64,000 nucleotides of DNA, taken from Ramazzottius varieornatus (taxonomy: Eukaryota > Tardigrada > Eutardigrada > Parachela > Ramazzottiidae). The position numbers and the translations under genes were made by a program. Location: assembly GCA_001949185.1 (NCBI GenBank), contig BDGG01000015.1, positions 1,034,314-1,098,313 on the forward strand, read 5' to 3'. How positions within the stretch are numbered: the stretch's first letter is position 1; each line of letters begins with the position of its first letter. Positions 47,193 to 64,000 of the stretch are shown piece by piece. Under the pieces are notes generated by a model. That model saw only the letters and a program-made list of their open reading frames with translations. It was not told the origin of the DNA and did no database searches.

Positions 47193-49158
47193 ATGAAATG
47201 CCATTACGATATCTTGGAAGGTGAGGGGACTTGTTGCTTTGTGCTACAGTAGCTTGTCTAACGCAGTTGTCATTTCCGGTTGTGATGCCTCTTTTATTGC
47301 AGTGGCCAGGGACGCCAAAGTGGATGATATCAAGTACGTTACCGAAATACCAAATTTATACTTTGATGAATGACGTTGATATTTGAAATAATATGACTTT
47401 GTATTGCAGGAAAGCTCGGGATCGCCTGGCCAAAAAGGTATGGTAATTAACAGCGTATACACATACGGTCAGCAAACTGGACACTTATGTTTATAGCGTT
47501 ACAAATCACACTTCGTGTACTGATGGTGAATCTTTTTGTAGTTTCATCCGGATAAAGCACTGCAATCTGGAGACGCGTCGCTTGTGCAAGAATACACCGT
47601 CACCTTCCGGCTAATACAGCAAGCTTACGAGGTCCTCAGTGATGCTCACGAGCGGGCCTGGTACGATAGTCACAGGGACCAAATTCTTTCTAGCAAGACC
47701 GCTGTCCAAGAAGACATCGACATCTATGCCTACTTCAACTCCTCCGCCTATTCCGGTTTCGGCGACGACCCTAAAGGCTTCTTCGCCACCTACGAGAAAG
47801 TCTTCGCGAAAATAGGCGACGTCGACAGAAGAAAGGCGGAAGAAGCTGGCGAAGACTACGACGTCCCCATCTTCGGTTGGTTTAGAACTCATAATAGTTT
47901 CTCATTCCATAACAGAATCACGCGGAAAGCCTTCAACAACGTTGACCCATTATTTGAGACTTGATCAAAACAAACTTGACAAGATGGCTTTTCCAAGTGG
48001 CGCAAAGCTTCCTAGTCAATCACACTAAAGAGGTCCGCCACTTGGGAAAAACAGTCGAGCTTCCGTTCGAATCTGATTATGCTTTCAGGTTTGTCGACAA
48101 GTTCGTACGAGGATGTAGTTCATCCCTTCTATGCATTTTGGCAAAGCTACTCCACAAAGCGGGCTTTCTTCCACCTGGACAAGTGGGATCTCCGCACAGC
48201 CGACAACCGCAGAATATCGCGAGCTATGGAGAAAGAGAACAAGAAAGTCCGCGACACAGCCAAGAAAGACTGGAATGAGTCCGTTCGCGAGTTGGTCAAC
48301 TTTGTCCGCAAGCGCGATCCTCGTGTCAAAGCTCATCGCAAGATACTGGAGGAGCGGGCCGAAGAGAACCGCCGGAAGGTGGTGGAAAACCAACAAGAGC
48401 AGCTGAAGAAGCGACAGGCAATGATGACTTCGCACGTCGTTCACCACTCGGCTGAACTAGAGAAGCAGTACAGAGACTTGGAGAAGTCGTTAAAGAAGGA
48501 TGGTAGGGGTAATGAGACGGAAGAATCGGGGGAAGGTGAGGACGAAGTGGATGGAGAGGAGGAAGAAGAGATGGAGGAAGAGGACGACGATGATCCGCTG
48601 TACTGTGTCGGCTGTGATAAACGCTTCAAGAGCTTCCCCGCAATGAGGAATCATGTTCAGTCGAAGCAACATAAGAAGAATATGGAAATGCTCAGGTCTG
48701 AGTTAGAGGAAGACATAGTCCATCTCGATGAAGCGCTGAACAATGTCGATCTCAACGAGACCGGTGAAGAAGACTCTCTCGAAATTGCTGAAGAAATTAC
48801 TGAAAGAACTCCAAAGACCGAAGAGAGATCATCCGGGAAAGAAGACTCGGTTGTCGACCAGGAAGAACAAAAAGGTTCGAAAGCGACCAAGGTGAGATTC
48901 GAAACAGCTCCGGAGGTCTACACGATACCACAGCCCGAAGAAGGGGATGTACTACCAGCGGAAGCAGAGCCTCTAGTCGAGGTGGAAGAATACGTCAGCA
49001 GGAATAAGTCGAAGAAGGAGAAGAAGACGAAGCAGACGCAAAAGAAAGTGCAAGAATTAGGGACCAAGTGTGGCGTCTGTAGACAAGCTTTTCCTACTCG
49101 AAATAAACTCTTTGATCATATCAAAAGCACTGGTCATGCTTTGTTGAAGGAACACTGA
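47193..49158 (+). CDS. DNAJC21: DNAJC21 (Jjj1-type) J-protein with two C2H2 zinc fingers
   Basis: Cofactor of Hsp70 in late 60S ribosomal subunit maturation, cycling between nucleus and cytoplasm. Exons 47193-47220, 47303-47333, 47410-47437, 47542-47875 and 48089-49158 join in phase (496 aa). The J domain starts MKCHYDILEVARDAKVDD and holds the HPD motif in KKFHPDKALQSGD. ERAWYDSHRDQI follows as in the family. The middle keeps the family signature YEDVVHPFYAFWQSY and RAMEKENKKVRD. A Glu/Asp-rich stretch precedes the first zinc finger (YCVGCDKRFKSFPAMRNHVQ); the second ends the protein (CGVCRQAFPTRNKLFDHIKS). The first three exons are only 28, 31 and 28 nt and split the J domain. It converges with NSUN5, another large-subunit factor. 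Confidence 0.94.
47962..48080. repeat. Intronic GTGGCGCAC foldback, copy E (DNAJC21 intron)
   Basis: Left arm GACAAGATGG...TTCCAAGTGGCGCA, right arm GTCCGCCACTTGGGAAAAAC...CGAG, loop about 28 nt. It takes up more than half of the 213-bp intron between exons 47542-47875 and 48089-49158. Confidence 0.8.
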
Positions 49159-49285
49159 AAACGGATCAGTTACAAAGAAACTTTATCGTGTTATTCGCGG
49201 ACAGTAGTAGATAAAAGATTCGCAACTTGTTACAGCGACTACACCATAAAAATCCATGGTCAAAGGGAATAAGACTTGGACAGTA

Positions 49286-51443
49286 TTATTTCTTGTTGCG
49301 TTTAGCGGAAGGCTTAGACTGTGAGGACTTTTCAGCAGACCAGTGTTCCGTGGTGTCTTCGTGCTTGCGTTTCCTCTTTCTCCTCTTGTCCTTGGCTGGA
49401 TTCCAGTCCGTTACTGGCTGCTCTATCTTTACCTCTCCATTTTCCCCAGGTTCTGCTTTGCCACTGTCACCTACTTCCTTCACTTCACCATCGACCAAGC
49501 CCTCTTCCTGCGCTAAAGGTACATACCGTTCCATGACAGCGACGAAAAAGCCATTAGTCAAGTGCTTCTCCGGGAATGACCTCAGACAGTTGGGTCCTAC
49601 AGAGTACCTTGGTTTGCCACAGCCCTTCCACTTCGGCAGGTACTTGGAATACGGCCGAAGAATGAACTGCGAGTTAGACTTGAGCGCTTCTTGGACCACT
49701 TCCTCGTCTTCTTCCGGACTGATGGAGCAGGTGGCATAGACCACTCGTTGGACGTTGGGGAAGGACAGTGCGTGTTTGAGAAGCGTCATCTGTAGGTGCT
49801 TGAGCTTTTGCAATCGTTCGCGTTCTTCCTTCTTGCTCTGGCGGTTCTGCTTGTTGGTGCGAGAGGTGACGCCGGAGCCGCTGCAGGTTGGGTCGACGAG
49901 GATGTGGCTGGCCGCCGAGAAGCGCTCATTTTGCGGGCTGATCTTCAAAAAGTCTTCGTTGATGGTGGTGGCACACGTCACACCGTAGTGCTGAAGGCTC
50001 TTTTCCATCCTCTTGCAGCGCTCGGCGTCAAGATCCACGGCGAAGATCTTCCTGCAATAACAAGGAGAGAACCACCGGTGATGCGCTACAACCTCCAGAA
50101 AACAATCACCGTTCGCCAGTAGCATACGGCTGTTGACAACTTTCTTATCCCCATCAGACTGTTTAGTGCCTTTATCACTACTTGCTTATATCGCTTAAAT
50201 GGAAAGTTAGACAGAAAAGAATGATGAGCACTAACCCTTGGTTTTCCATGAGAGCGGCCAAATGGGAAGTTTTCATGCCAGGAGCGGCGCAGGCGTCGAT
50301 AACGGTGCTTCCTGCTGGAGGATTCAGTAGCAGAGATGCCAGACAGCTAGCCTGAAAGATGGCACCTACACGTATTATGACAGTAAATATGAAGTATTCA
50401 AAGCTAGAAAATGAAGATTGATAACTATAGCAAACAGATGAGACACTAACCTTGTCTTGGACGACAATCTTGCCAGTCTTCTCCAGCTCGTGATTGTAAA
50501 AGTTGATCATGGGGTTCAAAACAACCACATTAGGCACGTGATAGTCGTGGTAGAAGCTCCTGGCACCCATCTTGCGTATCGACTTCAAAAAGCTGCAACA
50601 GCAATCCAACGTTCGATCATCAAGTCTTGAAACACAACACAAAGTGAACCTTAGCGGAAAAAACCTGCTCGTACCCTTTCTGTGACTGGGCTTCGTATTC
50701 TTTCAGGATGAAACCCTCGTTCTTCAGTGTCTTTTCTACTTCGTCGCGAGAAGACAGGATGGTGTTCACTCGGATGTACCTTGGATGCTGCAGACCTTCT
50801 GCAAATAAAGACGCAAACTCCACACAGTCTTGCTATTAGTTAAAATTTAGGAAGGAGATGATTGTCTCGAATAAAAAACGTCCCGTACTCTGATCTCCTT
50901 TCTTTAGCTGAGACACATCTTGGACCTCATTTTCTTTCAGGTATTTTTGCATTTCCTCGTTCAAGGCCTTCCTGTATCTCCATATTAATCCAGCAATACC
51001 TCTGGCTCGTTTCATCTCTCCGAAGAGCAAGTCGTAAATCAGGACGTAGGCCATACTCTTGGACAGTCGCGTCTCCTGCTTCAGCAAGTTCGACTTGTAG
51101 GCTATCCTCTTGATGTGCACCAAGTTGTCCATGGTCTTCTGGGTGATGGCCATCAGAAACCTCTTTTCCTGCAATGAAAACGACGAAGAAAGCGTCAACA
51201 ACCGTGGCACTTCCGGCCATTGCGTAATCAGCAGGTAGTGCACCGACTGACCGGAAATGGAGAGTTGAAGATGGCCGATTTCACCGAAGCACGTCCTTTC
51301 AGCACGGCATCCAGACATTCGGCTGCCGCCGCATACACATCCGTCGTAATGTCTCCCGTGCTGCTCCTTTCAGCCTTGTTCTGGGGCTTGCCCGCGGCCG
51401 GAGCATCTTCGAGGCTAACATCGTTGGCTTCGCCTTCCGACAT
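49286..51443 (-). CDS. NSUN5: NSUN5, 28S rRNA cytosine-C5 methyltransferase
   Basis: Makes one 5-methylcytosine in large-subunit rRNA in the nucleolus (yeast Rcm1). Exons are at about 51443-51235, 51174-50888, 50816-50668, 50592-50453, 50374-50238 and 50053-49286. The N-terminus includes [20 protein letters not shown], then [40 protein letters not shown] and [17 protein letters not shown] lead into the methyltransferase core: [20 protein letters not shown] (SAM site), [16 protein letters not shown], motif [10 protein letters not shown] and motif [15 protein letters not shown], giving both conserved cysteines. FFVAVMERY closes the domain. A Lys/Arg-rich tail follows. The ATG at 51443 begins the first in-frame exon and matches the family N-terminus. 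Confidence 0.93.
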
Positions 51444-56566
<5,123 letters not shown>

Positions 56567-57732
56567 GGCAATGCACAAGTGTACCCCGGAAACGCATCTG
56601 GTGAATGCAGAATTGCGGTCACAAAATCCTTCATCCTTCTGTTTAATTTCTCACTTAACTATTCGGTTGAAAACTTACATTAGGTTACGCTTGTTATCCC
56701 TTATTTGAAATCGTTTACACCCGCAGTCTCAGAGGTGCAGCTCTCGCTTAATGCTTTTTGTCAGTGTCAAAATGGTTAATTTTCAGTCTGTTTATGTACG
56801 AGTACTGTTGCTCGTTTGTCATCTTGTAATGCTGTAGTGCATAGGTTGTGGAACCAGTGCTGTATTTTCGACTGCGTTCGAATTCTGTAAATCGAAGAGT
56901 CTGTCGCTTAGTTTCCCTGTGAAATTCTATTTTAATCAACTAACCTTTGACCAGCTGGTCATCACTCGAACGTGTGCCAAAGATGTCTCGGGTGGTGCAG
57001 ATCTTCCTTTTCCCTTCTTGTTTCGCTTACCATGCTATTCATTATCCTCACCAGAATTGCCCAGTCTCTAACGGCAAACCTCCAACTTCGTCCACATTCC
57101 GCCTACCTCAATAGTCATATTCCTGTTCCAGTACTCCTACTCCCCACCTTGCACGGTCAAGTTCCTACACACTACATTCTTTTACGCGCACCTATTCCAA
57201 AACCTACTTTCAAGCTTGCGTTTTGGACTTCTCTGGATTGTAGTCGGCTTTTCCATGATCTCAAACCCTGTACATTCCGTGTACAAATGTTCAGTCTTAA
57301 CCTTAACCCGATCAGAACCGACGATATACTCACTGGCCATAGTCTGCAGGATACTCATTCGATATTTTTCGCATATTTCTAACGATTGTTTATTACAACG
57401 TAATCTTATTGCTGGTTATTTCCACGAGCAATTAGATTATATAAACTGACTGTAACAATAAAAACTCAAGGTTCGACACGACAAAAAAACACTAAGATGT
57501 GCATAATCGTAATGCAGAACAAAGCCCATGAAAACTACAGCAACGTAAAACGCAGCAGCCGGAATATAAACGTAAGACAATGCAAAAAATAAATCTTCCT
57601 TCTCCATAACGATACTACGTTAAAAGGCCTACTCTCTCCATAACGATACTAGGATAAAAGGCTTAACGTAACAAGAAAGTGGTCAGAGCAAGTAAAAGGG
57701 GGAGCACTTCAAAAAAAGGCAGCGACAGAGAG
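56567..57732. other. Convergent 3' flanks of ELAV and afadin genes
   Basis: Two genes end toward each other. AT-rich with polyadenylation-like AATAAA words at about 57457 and 57587, and a tandem duplication at 57601-57665. No exon recognised. Confidence 0.5.
57601..57665. repeat. Two-copy tandem repeat, unit about 34 bp
   Basis: The unit starting TCTCCATAACGATACTA and ending TAAAAGGC occurs twice in a row with small differences, just past the afadin stop. Confidence 0.75.
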
Positions 57733-60700
57733 TCAACTGGAGCCGTAGTCGATCTCCCGCTGCTTGCTAGAGTTGGTCAGCAGCCTGTCCTTGGGATCCT
57801 CGCCCATACTGATGGCGAACATCTTCATCTTGTCACGGAAAGACAGCTTCTCCGGCGACGTATCGTTGTCCTGCTGCGGCAGTCTCAGGACCTTTGCATT
57901 CAAGATCTTACTACGTGGGTCGTTGTACACTTCGTGGATACCCACCACTGAAGCTGTGCCGTTGACGTGACCGTTCAGCCTGGCCGTTTCCACTTGATGC
58001 CTAATCTCCGCACCCGCCGTCATTCTCTTACCATAAGTGGCCGCTTGGTGGACACTGCTCAAGTATCCATTGGGCTGTGGAGGGGAAGCAGGGGAATGCC
58101 TTACTGTCAGCGGCGAGTCGGGGTTGTTGTCCAGATGTTCTCTCGAACGCTTGATGGCTTCGTTGACGGCATTATACTCTTGGTGATGACGGACGAAGCG
58201 GTCAAAGTTCTCTTGCTGTGAAGTCTTGTACACTTCCGGCTGGGCAACAGCTACAGGGTGATGAAGATGCGGAGAGGCTTTGGGAAGGACGACAAGGTTG
58301 GCTTTGCGGTTGACTTCCTTCTCTTGATGGTAGCTGATCTGCTGGCTTTCTTCTTCCTCATCCTCGTCGTCATCATCCTCCCCTTCCTCCTCCGAGCCGT
58401 CTTCTTGCCCTTGTTCAGCTCGGTGTTGGAAGTCTCGTTCCAGAAGTAAAGTCCGTAGTCGTTCCGCTTCGACAGCGGTCAGTTGCCCTTGGCGGGACTG
58501 CAGGTTGTCAATTTCCTCATCACGGAAGCGGCGGGCTTCGCTTTGGCGCCAAAGCTGCATCTGCTCCTGCTCGGCACGAAGCCATGGAGAGCTCGAGGGT
58601 GAGGAGCAAGTGTCGCGACTGAGCGGCGCACTAGTCTGGCCTCTTGTCCAGCCTTGGTTATCTTCAGCCTTTCTGCCTTCGCCAAGGCCGTTACTCAGCT
58701 GGGCTTGCAAGGCTTCCTGACGCTGTCCATTTCCGTTAGTTAGCGCCCCGGGCTCCACAAAGCGGACGGCCTTGTCTGGTATCGGATTCTGCTGCATTGC
58801 CTGCAGAAAAAAGGATAATTATACTTCTATACAACTTGTGAAAACTAACTTGAATAGTTTTCGGGAAGTTTATACCAGTGCATAAGCCTATTTGTCCATT
58901 TGTGACCTATATCTAAAAACCAAAGACATTGACTGCGTTATTCGTGCTTTTGGTACAGTATTGGCCGTCAGCAGATCAGAGGCTAGTTTTATAGTTACAG
59001 AACTTTCATTGATTGCTGGTTGATCAACGCAACGTCTCACAAGTCAGACAGATTTCTACGACATTTCCCTTCTTCTGTCTCAGTGGAAAGTCTTACCGTT
59101 GGGCTTGGGGACTTTTTGGCATTGTCAACGGCCCACTGAACGCGTTTTTCCAGCGGTCTGTGGCCTTTGGCATCCAGTCGTTCTTGCGAGACACTTCGAC
59201 GCTCACTGTTGAGGGCATGTCGCGCGTGGACGATGCCGCGAGTGGGTATATGGGGCGACTGTTGGCCATTCTGCATGTGCTGCCGTCGTCGTCGAAGCTC
59301 ATCCTCCATCTCCATCATCTTCGCCTCTTGGCGCATCTTGTCCCGTTGAGCGTGCATCTGTGTGGCGATGGTCTCGCGGATGGGCGACGGTGGCCGCTGC
59401 TGTAGGGTAGGTGCGGCAAGGTGGATGGTCTGGGGCGACATGCGGCGGCGCTGAATGTCCATGGTGGGCAGCGGGGGAGGAGGCATAGGCTTGATCTCTT
59501 GAGGAACCCACTGCTGATGCTGCTGCTGCTGCTGGTGAGGATGGAAATGCTCCGGTGGTGGCATGTCATGTCCAGTGGGCAGCTGCAATGGGTATGCGCT
59601 CATGGGTTGGCCATGGCCGTTGACTGGCACAGCCACTCTGGGACCATTTTGTTCCTGGTAGTTCGCAGTAGCTCGCACTAGAAGGGGGACACACTCAATA
59701 AAGAGATTGACTAGAGAAATAGCTGGCCCGGTTTCAACTGTCCAAAATTAAAGTCAATAAACGCTTTCAACTTTCTGGAAAGTGGAAACGGTTCAAGCTT
59801 CAGCCTATTAAATTCTTTTGGTCGCGGTTGCGGTTCACAAGGCAGTTTGTCGATATAAAGGACATTTTTCTACAGTTTTGTTGTGGCAGCTGTATACTGA
59901 CTGCATATGTGGTACTATAGGTACAGGGAACACTTGGTCTAGGGGTACAACAGTATGTCTTCTTGATAAAATTTACCTGGTGCGGGAGATGGAATTTGAG
60001 AGTCGTTGATGATAGTGGCCAGGCCATTGATGAAGGCTCCCTGCTTGAGAACTTCCAAGTGGACAGTCTTGCCGCTTTCACCAATGAGTTCAGCAGCGCG
60101 TTCCTGGTTGACGTTGACCAAACTTCGACCATTGACTTTCAGCAACTGATCCCCCGATTGCACTCGTCCATCGGCGTCCGCAGCTCCACCCTTAACGACA
60201 GACTTGACGAATATGCCCAGTTTGTCTTGAGCAGGGATCTGCGAAGTACCAGAAATACAGCATGATTTCAGGTTCAAGCAAGATGCCTTTTTTGGCGAAG
60301 AAGCCTTCATGGCCAGGCATGCACGTTTTATTACTCACACTTCGAGAATCACAACAATGACAAACGCAAGAACAAACTAATGGAAAGTGTACACTTACTC
60401 GTGTCGCAACAATGCTCAAGCCAATGCCGCTGCTGCCTTTAGGAAAGGAAACCTGCATGACTGAGGGGGAGTATTGCGTGGGATGTGGTGCCACTGGTTG
60501 TTGCATGGCTCTTCCGCCATCAAACGACGTCTGCAAAAGAAGTGCAACCATGAATCACTGTAGTACCATACTCCAAAGCACCAATCGAAGCTTCACTCCA
60601 TCATCGAAAGAACCCGTAATATGATGAAGCCGAAGCTGATTCCACTTTCTCGTACAGAAGAGAACTCCACAGTGACAAAGAGGCAAAGGCAGGAATTGGT

Positions 60701-63700
60701 ACTTACCGATGGCGAACGCTGGCCGGACAACTGCGTCAGGTAGACGGCCCACGATCCTTGCGAATGGGGATGGATGGTCATGTCACATATACCTGCAACA
60801 TAAACCCTTGAATATTCTGATTGAGACGTGCCTTAAGGCATGGGATAGAAATGATTACCAGCGCGGCGGAGTGGTTCCAAAAACTCCTCCAGACCATTGT
60901 GCATGCCCTTGACGAGGGTGACGGAGTAGCCTTCTTCGGGAATGGTTAAGCTCAAGTTCATCTGTAGGGGTTCTTCCAGCTGGATGGGTTCGCCATTCTC
61001 TCGCGCAGCTTCGTCGGCCAAGCCCTGGGCGATAGCCGTGACAGCCTCAAGGAGCTCGCTGCAAAACGGATAATCCTCGGGATCAGCTTCGGCGTCGGCA
61101 TTGTAGTTCTCCAGCACAAAGCGGATCTGCTCAGAGTTGAGCCGATGGCCAACGGACGCGTAAATCGTCGCATTCATCTCCGTTTTGGGCATCACCAAGA
61201 GCGTTGCCACCTGTCAAAACAAACAACAAGACTTGTCTCCATTTCTACACCAAGGAACTAATACAAAATATTTGACAGAAATCAACATGATTCTTGAAGA
61301 TGGTTGTTTATACCTGGATAATTTTAGCCAGGTAATATTCGGCAGCGACCTCCAATCCGTGCTTGTCAGCCCATCTCATCAGCAGCTCCAGTCCACTTTG
61401 TAGCCATTCACCGAAATGGCGGTTGCATCGCTCGGGGTTGTGGACCAGCGAGTTAAACAGCCACATGCTGATGTAGTGGAACAGTTGTGAGGACAACTGG
61501 ATGGTCAAGGCCGCGTTCAGCCGGCAGCGCTTCACCAAATTCAGTGTCCGCGTCAGAATTGCCAAGATGGCTCCTGAAAGAGCACTTGCAGTTTAACCGT
61601 AGAAGAAGACCACAAGGTGCAATGCCAAAAAGAAAACTTGAAAGAAAAATAAACACGTCAACGACACAAAACTTTCAACACCGGCAACTCGATGAATGTT
61701 TTTCCATGGCTGTGGCGGCAAAGCACAGATCGAGTTTGCTTTTTGATGTACGGAGTGTCAACATATCAGTTAAGGAGAAAAAAGCATTGCCGGCTGTTTT
61801 GAATATTCTTCTTCATTTGTACGTACCCCATCCGACGTTCTCTTCTGAGTTTCCTTCCGACTCTTCTGGCTGGCCGGTGGGCGCAAAGAGGCCGGGCAGC
61901 GCTCTTTCCAGCAGGATCTGCTGACAGACCGTGAGGTGATGAAAGGCCTGGCAGATGGACTGTGTCAGGATATCGTGGGCATCTGTAGCGTAGATGGACA
62001 TGTGTCGATCCTGCTTCAGCAGATGTAACAGCTCCGAAGCATTGGCCAACCAGAAGGCCAAGTACTCGGCGTTGCCCTGATTGTCCCGCACTATCCCCAA
62101 GAACAGACTGGCCACTTTTTTTAAGAACTTGGATAAGAGATGAGCGCGTTCCAAGGGAACAATCTCAGGGCGGAAGTTGGTCGAGCCGCGGTAGCGCGCT
62201 GCCATGTACAGCACGTAGGTGGGGGCCAGCTTGAACTTGACACCGACGGGATTGGGGTCGATGATGACGCCCCGAAGGAAGTCATTCTCCCGCTCTTCGC
62301 GGAACTCCAAGGTGGCAGGGAGGATCTGCAAGCGACTAGCTGCCAACAGGTTGGGGGAAGAACGGAAGGAGCCCATCAGTGAAGTGGTTTCTGAACGAGC
62401 GTTGTCGTCGACTGAATCCTGATGGCACAAATACTGTGTGCGGTTGCCTACGGGGAAGTCGGTGGGTCTTCTCTGCAGTGTACCACCGGTTGTGAGTGGT
62501 AAGGGTATTCTGTCATGGTGGCCGTTAGTTAAAGGTTGGCCGAATGTTTGGGGAATGCACAGACGGAAGCGGTGCGACTGACCAATTCGAATACTGGCGC
62601 CGTCGTTCAAGGCGACGGTCGAGTCGATCTTCTGAGCATCTACCAGGACCAGCGCTGTACCGGTGGCATCGCGGAAAGGAGTGACAGTGACGGTGTGCTC
62701 CAGCCGGTTGAAGGCGCAGTGGCTGGGAAGAACGTCGGGGCCGTTGACGTTGAAGAAGTTGGCCGCCCCGAGACGCATCTGGTTGTTGCCCACTTCGGTG
62801 ATGCCAGGGAAGAGTTGGAAGGCTTGACCGAGCCCGTTGGGAAGTGACTCGATCAAGTAGGGGTTTTGGACTAGAAGCGGCCGAGAAATTCCGTTGTCGT
62901 TCGCCGAGTTCTCCTTCTTCATGCCTGAAAACAAATAAGTGGTGGAAACTGAATCAAGAAACTTATTTGCCGAATACCCCCCCCCCCCATACACAACACA
63001 TTTGGCGCACAGCATCATGACGGTACTGTGCTATATACGACAGCATACTGGCGTAGTGCGCGACTTGACAGAGAGATGGCGATTGTGAAATCTAGTTATT
63101 ACCAATCTCGGATTTCTTTTTGAGGTTAAAGATGAGCGTTCCGCGGTCACTTGGGAAATGCATCAGGATCTGTAGAGGACAATCGGACGATGCAAGAACC
63201 GTTTCCTGTATCAGATGAGGATCGACATTGTCAGCTGAAGTGCCGGCAGGAAGGACGGCTTGCATCAGGCAATACTTAGCCACTTCTTCGCGCTCCAACC
63301 CGTATTTGTCCAGTGTTTGTTTAATGACGGTCTCCACAGTGTCGTGGATGGACAGAAGAAGTGTTTTGTAGGGGACGTCGCGGTTTATTGACTCGCCAAA
63401 TATCTTCAGTGTCCCGCCGGTATCCGGCCCACCATCCTTGCTCTTGAACTGTTGCAACTTCTTCTCCAGCTTCTGCTGCCGCCGCCGCCGCATAACAGCC
63501 TCCGGGTTGGATATGCTTCGGTGAAAACTGGTTTCCGGCAATTGTTTGAAAAGCTTTTCAGCGTCGCTTTGCTCTTGAGAAATCTGCCAAAATGGAAAAA
63601 TTCACGATTATCATCGTTATCATTCAATTCACTCAAAGCACCGAACAACAACATAACTCTTTACTCTTGACTATAGCGCAGTCTCTGAATAGACGGAAGA

Positions 63701-63996
63701 ATTTCTGATTACCCAAAGTGGCGCTCATCGATCGTCGATCGAAAAAACAGAAATCGGTTTCGTAATCTCGTGTCTTCAGAGAAATGGAAAAACGTCAGGT
63801 CCCAGAGTCCAGACTCCCAGTCGGGAACGGGAAGAAAAAATCAATCAAGTGTTGGGCTTCGCAAGATGCCGCCTTTTTGTTTACAAAAGCGAAATGTCCA
63901 CCAAAGCAAGCAATAAAATCAAATAATTATAATCAAAATTGTGCTTTTGGATTAGACAGGTTGTTCGGTTGATTGTTGATCAAACGTCAACTTACG
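57733..63996 (-). CDS. AFDN: Afadin/canoe junction scaffold, 5' part outside the window
   Basis: Actin-linked scaffold at adherens junctions that binds Ras/Rap GTPases, nectins and other partners. The window enters at the last 5 nt of an exon (donor at 63995). Then come a linker and second RA domain (PETSFHRSIS, RRRRQQKLEKKLQQF, DVPYKTLLLSIHDTVE); the FHA domain (YLIESLPNGLGQAFQLFPGI, HRFRLCIPQ); the DIL domain (TYVLYMAARYRGSTNFRPEI, FWLANASELLHLLKQDRHMS, RCRLNAALTIQLSSQLFHYI); and a PDZ domain (FPKGSSGIGLSIVATR, DKLGIFVKSVVKGGAADADG, VNVNQERAAELIGESGKTVH). A His/Gln/Pro-rich part, a coiled coil (MRQEAKMMEMEDELRRRRQH) and an acidic run follow. The end, EKLSFRDKMKMFAISMGEDP then KQREID, matches afadin tails. 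The first RA domain must lie beyond position 64000. Stop at 57733. Confidence 0.93.
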
Positions 63997-64000
63997 CCCA

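Noticed and set aside
62977-62988. Run of 12 C in an afadin intron
   Set aside because: Simple homopolymer, possibly with length error; no function inferred.

Overview
The window is animal nuclear DNA. Nearly every gene is split by short introns with GT..AG ends, and spliced exons rebuild metazoan-only or metazoan-typical proteins (AHR, CBP/p300, FTZ-F1/NR5, afadin, ELAV). Genes are dense (about a dozen in 64 kb), many introns are only 50-250 bp, and the FTZ-F1, ELAV and afadin/canoe types suggest a compact invertebrate genome, probably a protostome. Tardigrades or small crustaceans would fit, but the sequence alone does not name a species. One 50-base run of N marks a scaffold gap.

Layout. 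481-5518 (-): aryl hydrocarbon receptor, 12 exons. 7935-10099 (-): NCOA4-type ferritinophagy receptor. 11614-12093 (-): unidentified exon-like ORF. 13.7-15.7 kb (+): a frame-broken F-box-like locus. 17584-21360 (+): a PAS-A/PAS-B protein resembling insect Met, with no visible bHLH. 21902-24694 (-): AMPK gamma. 26120-35322 (+): complete CBP/p300 in 19 exons. 39104-42535 (+): NR5/FTZ-F1 nuclear receptor. 43569-44825 (-): intronless METTL4, with a small ORF 8 nt after its stop. 44.9-46.6 kb: two hAT-like elements and the gap. 47193-49158 (+): DNAJC21. 49286-51443 (-): NSUN5. 53052-56566 (+): ELAV/Hu RNA-binding protein. 57733-63996 (-): afadin/canoe, truncated at its 5' end by the window edge.

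How the genes relate. Five loci belong to ligand- or signal-regulated transcription or its coactivators (AHR, NCOA4, the PAS protein, CBP, NR5). CBP is a known coactivator for both bHLH-PAS proteins and nuclear receptors, so the grouping is functionally suggestive, though it may be chance. DNAJC21 and NSUN5 both act on the large ribosomal subunit and lie next to each other with 3' ends facing (127 bp apart).

The most unusual feature is a dispersed palindromic element of about 80-120 bp. Its core is GTGGCGCAC, a short loop, then GTGCGCCAC. I found six copies, and all lie inside introns or intron-like gaps of genes (F-box-like locus x3, CBP, DNAJC21, ELAV). An unrelated 40-nt-arm foldback sits in an AMPK gamma intron. 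No tRNA, rRNA or CRISPR was recognised.

Exon joins were worked out by hand. The AHR, CBP, NR5, ELAV, DNAJC21 and PAS models each sum to a whole number of codons with matching splice phases.
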